Shown: one piece after another, positions 48,401 through 61,044 of the stretch
Position numbering within the stretch: the stretch's first letter is position 1
Layout of the letters: every line of letters begins with the position of its first letter
Assembly (NCBI GenBank): GCA_032209605.1
Contig: JASFXZ010000032.1
Span: 5,767,722-5,831,721 of the forward strand
DNA from: Mactromeris polynyma
Lineage: Eukaryota > Mollusca > Bivalvia > Venerida > Mactridae
Direction: 5' to 3'
Length of the DNA stretch: 64,000 nucleotides
Position numbers and translations under genes: made by a program
Notes under the pieces: model-generated
What the model saw: the letters and a program-made list of their open reading frames with translations, nothing else
Databases searched by the model: none
Told to the model about the DNA's origin: nothing

Positions 48401-51400
48401 ATTTTTCTAATGGACTTCATGGTATTTCTGTCGACCCGGTATGTCCCCCCCCCCCCGCTCACCATAAAGGGATTTTTTTAAGCCAAAGGGGAGAAATTTA
48501 CCTGCTAGTACGGCAGTATAGGCCAAACAGACCATTTTGAACCCAAAGACGGTCACTGCTCAGTGCCAATGAGCCCATCGTACAGTTACCATTTTCCTGG
48601 CATCTAACCAGTACTTTCATGGAGTCGAACCAGTTACCTACTAGTACTATGTTAGGTGGGAAACACTGAAAAACATTTCTACTTTTACTTGTCTGGACGG
48701 ATCGAGCCTACGACCTTCGGATTCGTAGTCAGCTGTGTTAACCACTGAGCCACTGGGCCACAATTTTAAGGTAGTCTCTAACAGTACTGCAGTTATGTAA
48801 GGCAGGTAGTTGCCCTAACCAGTATTGCAGTGGGCGGTGTATACATATGTTATGAACGGGACAGTGACGCAACATGGTTTGTTCCGGAAAAAAAGTACGT
48901 CACTTCCGGTTTACAAGTGAAAATTAACAACGGGAGACAACTCGACCGTGATTTACCGATGTTTAAACGACAAATACATCGTAATTGGCAATATGCTTTT
49001 AGGTTTGGATGGTAAAATTTCATTTATTATTAACTACTTTATTTAGAAAGTGTAAAATATTGACATGTAAAACGGATGGCCGCTGACTTTTAAGGAAAAA
49101 GCTAAATACTTGAAGCCGGTGCCATTCATCCGGTCAGTCTGGGGGACCATACACACACATTTTATTTCAGATAACACGACGTTTCTATATATATAATATT
49201 GAACATGTAACAGATGTATATACATGTATGTATGAATATTTATACCAGACCAGACGGTATTAAATGAAAATAACAACGTATTATGAGTCATAAAATGCAT
49301 GTCTAATATTCCGACATCAGAGACTAGAAACATATGATACCGAATTACTTTTACTTGCCAAATTCCGTCGTAAATCACATTTAATTACCGACCAACTTAT
49401 CTTCCTCTTTAATTAGTCCCTAGAAACAACATTCTATATATATAATCTTCATTAGTTACATTCCATAAACCAGACGTCGACAGTTTTAATTAGCAAGTTC
49501 TACGTTATAAACAGCTGAAATCTCATGGGTTTAAGTTTATAAGACCAGTTTCAGAATACAGCCGTGTCATTGGTCAATTTTAAGACTGCATTCAAAAACA
49601 ACCAATCAGAGGCTTGAGTTTTGAGACTGGTCTTAACTTAAATATTTAAACTCAGACCTTGAGCCAACAGTCCAACTAACCAACTATAATTCTACGACAA
49701 TTGTTAATGTAAAATCAACATGTACACTTAACAAAACTGATAAGTGTGCACTTTTTTAATGTCGAATAACTTTTTTATTGAGTAGCATTTCTAAACAAAA
49801 GTTTGTACATTGACTATTGACTACATTTAGATAATGATTCTCGGGTCAAATTTATCGATTTAAATAACATGGAACATTGAGTCAGGGTGGGCACACGAAC
49901 TATTAGACTCATTCCAATCAACAAGATCATCTTTACGTGGGAGCTGCGGTGCTGATTTCTTTCGCATCATAACATTGATTGATTTTTTTTGTTCAGTCTG
50001 CGGAATTATGACATGAAATATGTAAAAACTTATGCCAAGTACCTATGCTATATTTGTTGAAAATTTCAGCAAGATCAGACTAATATTGACCAAGATACGG
50101 TCATTGACGGCGGCCTTCAGGCCGTCGTCTATTTGAATAATTTTTAATCTAGGTACATGGAGTTGCATAATCGAAATGGGAGAAGCCATTGGTATTATGC
50201 TTTTTTAAATTGTTCTTACAAAACGTGATTCTAATTATACAGATAAAAAAAGTGTACTAATTGATAATAAAAAAATGTCAAAATATTTAAAATGTATTTT
50301 TACCGTTAATAAAAAGCTTTAAAAAATGTTTTACGTATGCTTATAAGAATTTACAACAGCTAGTCACGAAAACGGTTAGGCATCGTGTATTACATAGCTT
50401 CGTTTCACAACTACGCTCAATTCATCATCAAAGTTCAGGAAATGGTTCCTAATGCTGTGCACGCAAATTGAAATTGTACTTATAAAAAAGCAAATTGTTA
50501 AACAAAAAATGTTAATCCATATTAATAAGTTCATGAATGCAGTTTATAATGTACAAATATAAATACAGTGACCAAACTATGCAATATACATTGCCTTAAC
50601 TTGACCCATATAAGTTATGTACTGATGGTAATATGTAAACAAAATTCAGCCAATGAAAATTGTCGTTGAAAACGTCATAGCATTTGTTGTTCAAATAACG
50701 CATTGGCAGTAAAACGGATTCAGTACATTCGAGATCAAATGCTGATGGTTGAACTGAACTTTTAATTACGTTGTTTTGACATTTTTAGTGGATATTTTTC
50801 CCTTTTGATATCCCAATAGTTCTTTTAGATCTGTAAAACTAGAAGTTATAATCATGTATATTTTTAGATCCGTTTCGTTCTATCTACGTTTCGTGTAATC
50901 GTTTTTTTTCTTCGTTTCGTGTAAATCGATGCACCAGCATTTTGTTTAATGGTCTACGTACTGAGTTAAAGGTCTTCTTTTATCAGTATAAACCTATATC
51001 TAGTTTCATATTAGTTAATTTGAACTGAAGAAATTAAGGCACTTTTAAAAGATTACAATTTGACACAATTTTGTGACACTTGGTCACAATTGATTTGTAA
51101 GGAATAAAAATTTGTAAGCACATTCTACCGTTTCCTTTACTTTGAATCCAATGTGAATACTTTTTTCATCACATGACAAATAATATGTTCCACATAAACT
51201 AAAAATTACACATTGTTATTGTATTGTCTCACTGTCTGTTTAGATAAATGCATGTCACAAACTGGTCGGTTTGTTTTACATAAACAAGTCATATTCCAAT
51301 TAAACTACAAATGATTGATTGGTACCAAGACTATTTAGGCAATTGTCATGAATTGTGGATGATTCTTACCAGAATTATGGCTTGGTGATGATCATACTTT

Positions 51401-53766
51401 CTTATTTATTGATAAACAAAATAATAAATCTTCAATATCATGCTTCCTAAAACTTGTGCCGCCGTTTTGATGCTTTGCATCAAAATTAGTCTTGTATTTA
51501 TACCTGCACACTTATAAGTTTTGTTAAGTGTACAACTGTCCTCCCATCCCGTTTGTAATCTAAAATAAAATCATCATCATCATGACCTGAAAGTGCTCTT
51601 TTGATCACACCGCTAAATGACCACTTAACCTGAAAAAATAAGGGGTTCTGACGTCCACATTGAGTGACTAATTACTAATAAGAAATCAGCGTGAGCGGCA
51701 CAATGGTTAGACAACACATGTATACAAAAACTGGTTCCCAATTTGTACACTATAATTCACCAACACATTCAGTGAATATTTTCTTCCTTCAAAAAATAAT
51801 AAATACGTCTGGAATTCTGTGTAATAATTCGCTTAGCAAGGTAATACCTAGCGAAGGAAGCTTGGAGATAGTTTTGTTGTTCCAAGAGTGATAATTGCAT
51901 CATCACTTTGGATTCCAACCAACATCGATTGCCTCGTACGAAATCTATACCTAGGTATTTAATGAGAAATACGTTCTTTGCAGTACTCGAATTGTTAGTT
52001 TGTTTGAGAGTTCTGGTGTGTTACTATGCGTTTTGTTGATTATAGTGCAGAAAGTTAAAACATAAACAGCTGCAAGTAATGAAAGTGTAATAATTAATTA
52101 AATGATTTTACGTGAGAAAGCGGTTGCATTGAAGTGAAATTAAAAATAAATCTACACGGGCGTAGGAGTTGGGGACCGAACGGACCGCAATTTCGGTCCC
52201 AATATATCGTCCTGTAGCGTCAAACCCTTTCGCGACCCATATTCCCAACAGTCTCAACTCATATTTGGCTCATTCATACATGAGCATTGGTTTTCATTTC
52301 CCCGTTCGTAAGTTCATAGCAGGTGTACAAACAGATAAAAATCTACTAAAATCCACCAGACCACACCCATGTCTATCAATTTCATATGCGTGAACTTATG
52401 ACTGGTCTAGTAGCAATCAGGCCCCGATCTCCAGAAGCATCTCAATTTGAGTTAAATCTCAGCTCAAATATTGTTTCAAATCGTTGAGATTTTCCTCATC
52501 TGAGACTGGACTCAAAATTGGTACTATAGAACGAAAAAAGATGAGATGAGTTTTTTTCACAATTGTTTTCCAAAATATTCAAATGAGATTTTATCTCAAT
52601 CTCAGTCTCTATTTTGAGAAAAATCTCATAATGAGGTGAGATTTCTATTTGAGATGCTTTGAGAGATCGGGACAAGGTTATGCATTTAGAAAGTATAATT
52701 GTTTCATTTATATAGAAACACAAATCAACACATCTATTATCCTTATGGCAATATTGCTTTCAAAGCCTAAAGGAAATCATTTTAACGAGAAGCGTTTCTT
52801 GGCACTATGATTTGGCCGCCAATCGGTAGCCATTCAATAAACAGACTGAGAATGTTAGAGAACACAGAGCTGAAACAAAGGCATAACAAGAATTTGCGAA
52901 CTGTTTCTTTCTCAAAACGTGACATGTTCAGTGTTGTTATGTTATCAAAATCTTAAATTTTGCAAATCGACCTTTTTAACAGAAATTAAGACATCATGAC
53001 ATGTGCCGACCTTAAAATGTTTATTTACCTGATCCTTACACAAAATGATTGGGTTTTGGTCTGTCCGTCCTTATGTTTTCATTATTTTAATTATTTTTTT
53101 GACACAAAAATACTGCGCGGAGGATTAAAAAAATGAGTTGGGCTAATTCCGACGAGTTGGTCGAAGTACCACCAACAAAAAAGTTCTAATGATGAAATTT
53201 AAACGGCTTGTCTAACATAGCTGACTCTCACAGACAAAGTAAAAGTAAAAATACTCATAAACAAGAGATATCTTGAAAAAAGATGGTCGGCGCAATTTGA
53301 AGGTTAAGATTTGTTGTGCAACATATAAAAGGCGAGATGTTACGATTGCTGGTTACTCCAGATCCAAAATGGAATTCGGTAAACTCACCGAAATTCAGTG
53401 CATTTAGGTAAGGTAACGTACAACTTATTGAAACGTTAACCAATCCGCGTAAAGGTTATAAATGTTGTTCGGTTCAAGAGTAATTGCCTTGGTGGTTATC
53501 GTAAGATTTGATTGGTTTACACAACACTGATATGCAAAAAGCAAAACCATGTTAGTACGGCTGAGCCGAAAAAATAAACAAAATCATCAAACTTACCAAA
53601 ACGCCTACAATAAAAGCACCTAGGAAATAGGGTGGTCGGTATATATGGAATTCGTCCTCAGTGTATCGTAAAGCCAATAATCCCGAAATAATGAGCAAAA
53701 GACCGAGGCACATTTGTAGCAGCGACACCACACCATACGCTCGTAGTATCCATCGCCGAGATGCTT
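45447..53766 (-). CDS. Four-span membrane protein with PPxY tail, 5' exon not found
   Basis: Three exons are seen: 53766-53597 (170 nt), 47431-47327 (105 nt) and 46010-45447 (564 nt with TAA), all with clean ttcag acceptors; the first two have gtaagt donors. Intron phases (1, 0, 0) match the gene at 34477-40484. TM1 (VVSLLQMCLGLLLIISGLLA) is followed by PPYFLGAFIVGVL continuing into IICAGICSLYIYV (TM2), then TM3 (LFGCVAGLFVCVVFAI) and TM4 (LLAVFITIFLCSCTIVSMY). The loop between TM3 and TM4 has two Cys and an N-K-T glycosylation sequon. The tail is about 110 residues, ends in basic sequence and has one PPSY (GEHPPSYVAV). The exon at 53766 needs an upstream exon ending in phase 1, probably a very short start exon as in the paralogue; several short ATG candidates exist upstream and none is convincing. 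AATAAA overlaps the stop codon. Function unknown; WW-domain binding is inferred. Confidence 0.8.
46540..46680. mobile_element. Family A element
   Basis: tacagtaaaacctcacttaa start and attaaggttttactgta end, in intron 3 of the four-span gene at 45447-53766. Confidence 0.7.
46835..47010 (+). mobile_element. tRNA-derived SINE, tail type 1
   Basis: 'gagcgacacaatggtccgtc', B-box 'catgggtctgaatccc', tail 'gtactggttagaaaccc'. Confidence 0.6.
47029..47263. mobile_element. Inverted-repeat element with TGACGTCA motifs (family D), copy 2
   Basis: Reverse-oriented relative of 42128-42356, with the same termini (catgagcgctgctatgg; acagcggtgctcat) and interior 'atgttcacttcgttttcata'. It lies 60 bp from exon 3 of the four-span gene at 45447. 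Confidence 0.6.
48571..48765 (-). mobile_element. tRNA-derived SINE, tail type 1
   Basis: Reverse strand: 'cagtggctcagtggttaac', B-box 'gtaggctcgatccg', tail 'gtactggttagatgccagga'. Confidence 0.65.
49530..49650. repeat. Short repeat with CCAAT pairs, copy 2
   Basis: Contains 'cattggtcaattttaagac' and 'aacaaccaatcagaggctt', within an imperfect inverted pair (gaccagtttca / tgagactggtc). Confidence 0.5.
52423..52671. mobile_element. Inverted-repeat element rich in GAGATTT
   Basis: cccgatctccagaagcatct start and gatgctttgagagatcggg end, with many tctca/tgaga motifs inside. Confidence 0.6.
53260..53570 (+). mobile_element. About 300-bp dispersed repeat (family E), copy 1
   Basis: Shares tcttgaaaaaagatggtcgg, ctccagatccaaaatgga, gattggtttacacaacactg and 'gtacggctg' with three other copies. 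It sits next to exon 2 of the four-span gene. Confidence 0.75.
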
Positions 53767-53787
53767 CTGAAAATACAGAAATAGAAA

Positions 53788-54145
53788 CTACAGAAAAACC
53801 TCACGTAAAGACCACCTCAATAATAAGACCACCTCAAAATTAAGACCACAATTTGCAAGTCCATTTTCACAGTTTTGCTATCTATTCGACAGTATTAAGA
53901 CCATCTCAATAAGAAGACATGTTTTCAAGAGTCCCAAAGGTGATCTTATTATTCAGTTCGAGTTAATTCGAGTATAGCATGGAGCCAATATCGATTATTG
54001 ATTATTGACCAGTTTGACAAGTGTCATTTTCGTGTGGAAGGGAGGCAATCCAAGTAAGAGGAAATGGCTTAAACAAAGCCGCTAATCAAGGGAGATCATT
54101 CTTGATATTTATCCCAGAAAGCTGCACATTGAGGTTTTACTGTAC
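53788..54145. mobile_element. Family A element with internal insertion
   Basis: The left part runs 53788-53957 and the right terminal segment (tgaggttttactgta) resumes at about 54129. The intervening 170 bp matches, in reverse, a repeat at 16531-16620 (agctttctgggataaat and tctcccttgatt motifs). Confidence 0.55.
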
Positions 54146-54978
54146 ATGTATAAATAATAAATAACAATGTGAGCTTTGTTCAAGCGGGATAAGCATGAGG
54201 TTATGTACACCTTAAGACCGGGCTCAAACTCCAGTCCTGTGTCTATTCTAAGGCTGCACTTCAGCTGCCTTGCGTTCAGTTACGGCTTACAGTCCTTAAC
54301 TACCTTTACTGAACGCAGGTTTGTTTTCACCCATTATTTACATTTGTGTCTTCTTACTTTTGCCTTTGAATTTTTTTAGATGTGTGTAAATATTGCCATG
54401 TCTTCCTGTTCTTATGAAATGGCTTTACTGGGAAGAGCATTACGTGGTGTTGTACACCCGTCGTGAAAGATTCCCAATGTTACAAGGTGGTGCGTTATGA
54501 GGTACGTGTAATACAACATTAATATTTCCCTGGGGAGAGTAATTCAGGGGAGCAAATTACGTTGCTACAATATAACATTAATATAACTTGCGTTTGACAA
54601 ATGACTGCAAAACATTTTGTCATTACTTTCACGTAGAGCAGTCTGCGAAAAGACAAAGTGTGCACATTATATTGACATTATGAACATTACTGAGTGCTTG
54701 AGAACTGATTAGAACGGACAGTAGGTTCGTGAAATCAATATAATCGTCTGTCATTGAACATATAAGACTAAAGTAAGTTTTTATTTATCTACGTGTATTT
54801 GTTTCTGAATAATCTAACTGTGTTAAAGCGTTTGTGCTATATTTTCGACCAACTTGCTGGCTCAGCAACAATTTTCATGTATACGTTTCTTTATGATCAA
54901 ATATGTTGCTATGAATACATGTACATCGAGGTCATGCGTGGTTGAAACATGGAGTATACCACCAAGTGATCAAATTAA

Positions 54979-55264
54979 ACAAGACATATCTTGAAAAAAG
55001 ATGGTCGGCGCAATTTGAACTTAAACAAATGCCGAGATATTACAATTGCTAGTCACTCCAGATCCAAAATGGATTTCGGTAAGTTCACCGACATTCAGTG
55101 GATTTCGGTAAGGTAACTAACCCTTTATCGAAAGGTTAACCAATCAAGGTTACAAACGTTGTTCGGTTGAAGAGAAATTGCCTTGGTGGTTAACGTAAGA
55201 TTTGATTGGTTTACACAACACTGATATGCAAATAGCAAAATCATTTTAGTACGACTGCGCGGGA
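54979..55264 (+). mobile_element. About 300-bp dispersed repeat (family E), copy 2
   Basis: Same order of blocks as 53260-53570, lacking the 'gttgtgcaac' segment. Confidence 0.75.
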
Positions 55265-55669
55265 AACAATCAATATTCAGTACAAGATTTCTCCAGACCT
55301 TTTGATCACATCACTACATCATACCGAGAACCTTCAGACGACATCATGCCTCATATGAAGTTTTCCCTAATGGAAATTAATACAATGTTCTCGACATATT
55401 TGGAATTCTAGAATCGCTATCGCAATTTCCTAGTCTTCACTTCATTAGCATGTTGATGTGACAACGGAATGCAGATACAGTTTCACCATCTGATGCTGAG
55501 AATGCAGCCTATTATGGAATCTGCTATCGTATAATTAATGACGTGTCACAGATTTTTGAATTTCAAAATGACGATCTATCATTCATGTCACGGTTTTCGC
55601 TTCATTCCTAACTTCGGCGCACGTGCGTGTTTAAAAAATCGAGGGATTTTCTACGAAAGCCTGGTGGTG

Positions 55670-55835
55670 ACATTTAAGCTTCATGAATTCTTGAAATTCA
55701 AATTGTGAATTGATGAAGTTGAAATCGTGAATTCATGAAGTTGAAATCGTGAATTCGTGAAGCTGAAATCGTGAATTCGTTAAATTCGTGACTTCATGAA
55801 GTTGAATTTGAGAATTCTTGAAGCCGAAATGTCCC
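55670..55835. repeat. Approximately 22-bp minisatellite, copy 1
   Basis: Units of the form gtgaattcgtgaagttgaaa tc, degenerate at both ends. Related to 61385-61580. Confidence 0.75.
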
Positions 55836-57395
55836 CATCAGACTTTCCTAATGTTCACTATAAACGCTATAAGTTTGACTCAACTGCAAATATAAGATTT
55901 GAAATCATCACAAAAAGTTTATTTTATCCTCCTTCTTTCTAATGATAAAAGTTTCATCATTTTAACCTGACGACTATAGTGAGCTTTTCACTTTTGTAAA
56001 AGACAATTATCAATGCCCTTTGTATTCAGAGTAAATACGTAAAATGTCCGTTTTTGTTCCATGCAAATCCTCTGTCGTACATTTTTATTATCTGAAATAT
56101 TCAATAATGTAGTATGTTTAACCTTGCCATAATCGAGAAAAAGGACATATCATCACTAACATTTTGAATGAGTTTTCTTGTCATCTCGATATTTCGCAAC
56201 GGTTGAAAAACTATTGGCAACTGTTCATAGCGGTTCTCTAGTGATTTTTGTATCGTTCGCGTATTTCTGAACAATGCAATTGTCCTAAGAGCTTATTGAC
56301 AATTCATAATTAAAGTATTTTAGTCACGCAAGTTACAGAGAGTGAAATTACTGACAGAGAGACAGAGGTTTTCTGTTTCTCATTATATAGTTATAAACAC
56401 GAATATAAGTTATTGTTATGGATTAAATTGTGTACGACTTTCGGTGCCTCATTACGTATTACATAGCAGGGGCGGATCCAGGATTTGGTCTTAGTGCTTC
56501 TTAGGGTGGGGGGGGGGGGGGTTGTAACTTAATAACTCATAACTTTCACATAACTCGCCTGTTGTCACGACCTAAAGTTCGCGTGACGCCATTACAACCT
56601 CCTGACCATCTTGTGGCCATGACTAACTTTCTCGCGTCCATTGCTTATTTCAATGGCACTTAAACTTCTCCATATCTTAAGATAACATTGTAAATTGAAA
56701 ACCCTATATTTTTAATATTTAAGTCCAAGTTGAATGAACATGAGCATTGAGATCGAAATTAACATACTGACAATACATCTAATGAAAGAAATACCAATGG
56801 ATGGAGTAGCTTGGCTTTATCAGGTTCATCAACATTTGTAAACAAATAAGACGACAGCGATAAAAAATAGTAGTCGTCTTTCCACTATCATATAGACTAG
56901 GAAGGGTTACTGGTGCGTGAAGCATAAACACACAAGTTTAGATGTAACCAACTGACTGAATATGTTGAGCCGCAAAAAATAAACTGTTATGTAAAATCGT
57001 AGTAATCTCGTTGACTTTTCGTGAACATTTCTTCAGCAGTGGGAATAAAAATAATTACATTGACTGTTTTTAAATCTTGATAATATTCATTTCAAACAGC
57101 ATATCAATGTTAACTGTTAAAATCATCAAAACTAATCTGAATAGTTCATTGAAGAACAATCTGTCATCATCATCCAATTGTAAGAAGCAAATCGCATTCA
57201 CTATGAAATGAAGGCATGCGAACATTGGCAAAAGATTTATTGTCTAGTCTGCCTTGAAATAGTGCACACCTCTGCATAAAATGTTCAATTCTATGTGGTA
57301 ATTTTGAACATAGATTTTTTATTCACTTGTACATGTCTTTTAAAACCATTTACTGAACAAAATTCTATGTAGCGCAGAATTGCGATAATGGCATA

Positions 57396-57690
57396 TTTTT
57401 CGGCGCAGCCGTACTAACATGATTTTGCTATTTGCATATCAGTATTGTGTAAACCAATCAAATCTTACGTTAACCACCAAGGCAATTTCTCTTCAACAGA
57501 ACAAAGTTTGTAATCTTGACGCGGATTGGTTAAACTTTCGATTAAGGGTACGCTACCCTACCGAAATCCACTGAATTTTGGAGAATTTACCGAAATCCAT
57601 ATTGGATCTGGAGTGACAAGCAATCGTAACATCTCGGCATATTTTATGTTGCACAACAAATATTAACCTTCAAATTTATATTTCTTGTTT
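57396..57690 (-). mobile_element. About 300-bp dispersed repeat (family E), copy 3
   Basis: Reverse-oriented copy (tttttcggcgcagccgtact ... ggatctggagtgacaagcaa). Confidence 0.75.
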
Positions 57691-58314
57691 ATATGAGCTG
57701 GCAGACGAAAGGTCGGTAGTTCTACCCAGTACCCGGTCAATACCCTAACAGCCGGAAAAGTCAATACATGTGCCACAAAACCCCATTACAAAAGTAGCAA
57801 TTATAAGATACAGAAAGTTAACAATAAGGTTATAAGAGGACCGAAGACTGTACACATAAGATAAACCAATTTCCGTATTGATGGAATAATACGTACATTT
57901 ATTTATATATATCATCTGACTCTGATTGTTTCTCCCTTCGAGCTCTCTCTTATCATGTAATGCCATGTACCATAAATGAAGAAAATCCTAATGATCTTAT
58001 TCTCGCCTCTAACAAAGAAAATCTAATTACGGTCTCTCAGAATTTCTGAGATATAAGACTTGGAATATTTGGTTTAGTTAATTTCTGTGAAGTAGCTATA
58101 CAGCTGTATTGGTTTTTGTCGATCAGGCGACATTTCGTTCCCAACGCAATATCTGAATGTCTCTGATTTGTCTTCACCAATCTTCGGAGTGTAATTCTGG
58201 TTTGATTGAACAAACCGCCAAGGAGATGAATTCGTATACTGCACTTATAAAAGTACCTAACAAAATAAAAAACTCATTAAAGAGAACTATTTTACAACTG
58301 ATTGAGAGCCTAAC

Positions 58315-58694
58315 CGTAAACCTCACTTAAAGACCACCTCAATAATAAGACCACCTCAATAAGAAGAGCAGTTTTCTAGGATCCCAGGGTGGACTTATTA
58401 TTGAGGTTTTACTGGCATTTATTTGTCCTTGGTTGAAACATACGTGATGGATGAAAAACAGAATTCTGCCTTGAACGGTCGGTGGCGAAAACATAACTGG
58501 GTGTGTAGATCGAGATGAACATTTTATGTACAAAAAAACTCAATAAAAATACCACATTTGGGACCCTTGAAAACTGGTCTTCTTATTGAGATGGTCTTAA
58601 TATTGAGGTTGAACAGAGAGTGAAACAATGAAAATGAACTGGAAAAGTGTGGTCTTAATTTTGAGGTGGTCTTATTATTGTGAGGTTTTACTGT
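58315..58694. mobile_element. Two neighbouring family A elements
   Basis: A short copy at 58315-58414 and a longer one at about 58528-58694, the latter ending tgaggttttactgta. Confidence 0.65.
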
Positions 58695-58994
58695 ATTTTA
58701 AACTTTTACTGATTGTAGGTGGCGCTGTGAACGGTACATCCTGAATTATATGAACATATATACAACAACAGCAGACGAGTGATTGATTTGGGGATCAATA
58801 AAATGACCGCATGACTGACAACATCCTGGCAGATCATGGAATTACAGCAATAAATAATTCTGATTGTCTGCGAGAGTGTTTGCTCCTGAATCTGATATTT
58901 TAACACTTCTCGCTGTTTTCTAAGCATCGTTCGTGTGGATGATCTATCTATGAGTTTGATTTATTTATAAATCGCTGGTATACTACGGAACACT

Positions 58995-59216
58995 GTGAGA
59001 GCCATCGACTTATCATCAAATGAAAACTACATGAACAGTTCAAAATCTAAGCAATATCTTGCTGATCTTGAGGAAGAGCTTAAAGAGAATCTTCGTAAAT
59101 ACAATTGTCTCCTTAAACATCCGTATGTCGCCCCAGTACATGCACGTGACAAGTTTATTTTTCATAAGTTTGTAATTTTCAACATTTTAAGGGACGTCTT
59201 GTTCACAAGTAGCTGA
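58995..59216 (+). CDS. Uncharacterised ORF with helical, charged segment
   Basis: Open for 73 codons to a TAG stop, with an internal ATG at 59031. The middle (KQYLADLEEELKENLRKYN) looks like an amphipathic coiled coil, followed by a hydrophobic end. Codon choice looks more protein-like than the flanks. No obvious promoter, and no good acceptor at the start. It could be the last exon of an unseen gene, a gene relic or chance. Confidence 0.22.
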   Translation: MRAIDLSSNENYMNSSKSKQYLADLEEELKENLRKYNCLLKHPYVAPVHARDKFIFHKFVIFNILRDVLFTSS

Positions 59217-60147
59217 TGTTTGAGGAAAGGAGGTCACGTTTTCGAGTGCATAAAGGTTCGAAACGTTGATGGTTGAAACAGGCTTGAATAGAATACAAGA
59301 ATCTTAACAGTCTACAATGTGGCATCAGCAATGTCTGGTGCTATTCTGACAGGTAAAATGATGCTTGAGAAATGATGCTTATCTTTTCGATCGAATACAG
59401 TAACAAAGGAATGAAATATCAAAATATATCTCAACTTTAGACCCAGACTAATCAGCTATCACAAGGCCATGCTTAAAATGTGTTTGTTTGTGATTCTTCG
59501 AACGACAACCCAAAATTTGTGCGGCTCAAATTAAACTGCCTCGTCTTTGCAGGATTGTAGTTAAATCTAAAACACGCTAAACATTCTAAAACGAAATCCA
59601 ATATACCGATATACCGACCAAGCAGTAACACTAGGTCAACTCGAACAAATATTTTAATGGCGGCCTAGAGAAATGTTCAATGCACTTAAAACGTCTTCAT
59701 GGAAATCAGGCAAACATCTGTAAACACTTGAAGGAGACATTCATACATTTTTCACAAAAAAATGCTGTAACAATGTTGCGTCTCCCGCTAGTAATTTCAG
59801 TGCATTCAGAAATCTTTCATGAATAAAAGTGTATAAATACACATGTTTTATTAGCTAGAAGCATAGTTACAATCTACAGTGAGTTCACTCCCACATCTGT
59901 TACGTATCATACAAATGTTGTTTCATACAAGACCCTAGCAGATACATACAACATTTAATGTCTACATACTGACTGAACATACATTGATTTTATCCACCGT
60001 TTTATTTTCCTCCGTTTGTTAATTTGTTTCTTATAAGATAACAGGACATTCTCTGTTGAAGAAATCCCCTTTTTTTGAGCTACAAACTGTGGTTGGTGTT
60101 GAGAGATTGTTACTTTAAGGAGGGAACTAGAAATTAAAAATAATGTA

Positions 60148-60725
60148 GTGGAAGAGAGGGCTGCTCTGGAGAGGTTGTTGTTCAAGAGAGGGCTGCTCTG
60201 GAGAGGTTGTTGCTCAAGAAAGGGTCTCTCTGGAGAGGTTGTTGCTCAAGAAAGGGTCTCTCTGGAGAGGTTGTTGCTCAAGAAAGGGTCTCTCTGGAGA
60301 GGTTGTTGCTCAAGAGCGGGTCACTTTTGAGAGGTTGTTGCTTAAGAGAGGGTCGCTTTGGAGAGGTTGTTGCTTAAGAGAGGGTCGCTTTGGAGAGGTT
60401 GTTGCTCAAGAGCGGGTCGCTTTGGAGAGGTTGTTGCTTAAGAGAGGGTCGCTTTGGAGAGGTTGTTGCTTAAGAGAGGGTCGCTTTGGAGAGGTTGTTG
60501 CTTAAGAGAGGGTCGCTTTGGAGAGGTTGTTGCTCAAAAGCGGGTCGCTTTGGAGAGGTTGTTGCTTAAGAGAGGGTCGCTTAGGAGAGGTTGTTGCCCA
60601 AGAAAAGGCTGCTCTGGAGAGGTTGTAGCCCAAGAGAGAATCGCTTTGGAGAGGTTGTTGCCCAAGAGAGGACTGCTCTGGAGAGGTTGATGCTCAAGAG
60701 AGGGCTATCTGGAAATGTTGTTGCG
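60148..60725. repeat. 32-bp minisatellite, about 18 copies
   Basis: The unit reads gagaggttgttgcttaagag then agggtcgctttg. 'gagagg' recurs at 60361, 60393, 60425 and 60457, giving a period of 32. It is open in several frames only because 32 is not a multiple of three. Confidence 0.95.
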
Positions 60726-61044
60726 TATTAGTTCTACAATCGGGAAAGAGGCACGAATAAATCCTGCGCAGAGCCAAAAATCTGATTCGGGGCAAAATTT
60801 GATGAGCCGATCGGTGTAGCGCAAACAAAGAATACTATAAGGACGAGTGTATCATTGTTATACACCACTTCCATACATCAAATAGATCGAAATATTCCCT
60901 GAAAACAAACAATATATCAGTGTGATATAAAACATTACACCCACGAACACTGAGCGAATAGCGGAGTACAGATGCAGTCAGTTCCATCAAAATAATTGAT
61001 CGTATTTTCTGCCGAGAGGAAATACAATAGTTTTTTCCGGATAG

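Larger units (their letters stand above)
48100..53250. other. Intron 2 of the second four-span gene, upper part
   Basis: Mostly AT-rich unique-looking sequence with a SINE, a CCAAT-pair repeat, a small hairpin at about 50107-50133 (gacggcggccttcaggccgt) and the GAGATTT element. No coding signal accepted. Confidence 0.45.

Noticed and set aside
52169..52393. 74-codon plus-strand ORF
   Set aside because: No start context or homology; begins in a short palindrome (gggaccgaa/ttcggtccc).
60148..60690. Overlapping Gly/Leu/Arg-repeat ORFs
   Set aside because: Produced by the 32-bp minisatellite, which stays open in several frames; no start or splice context.
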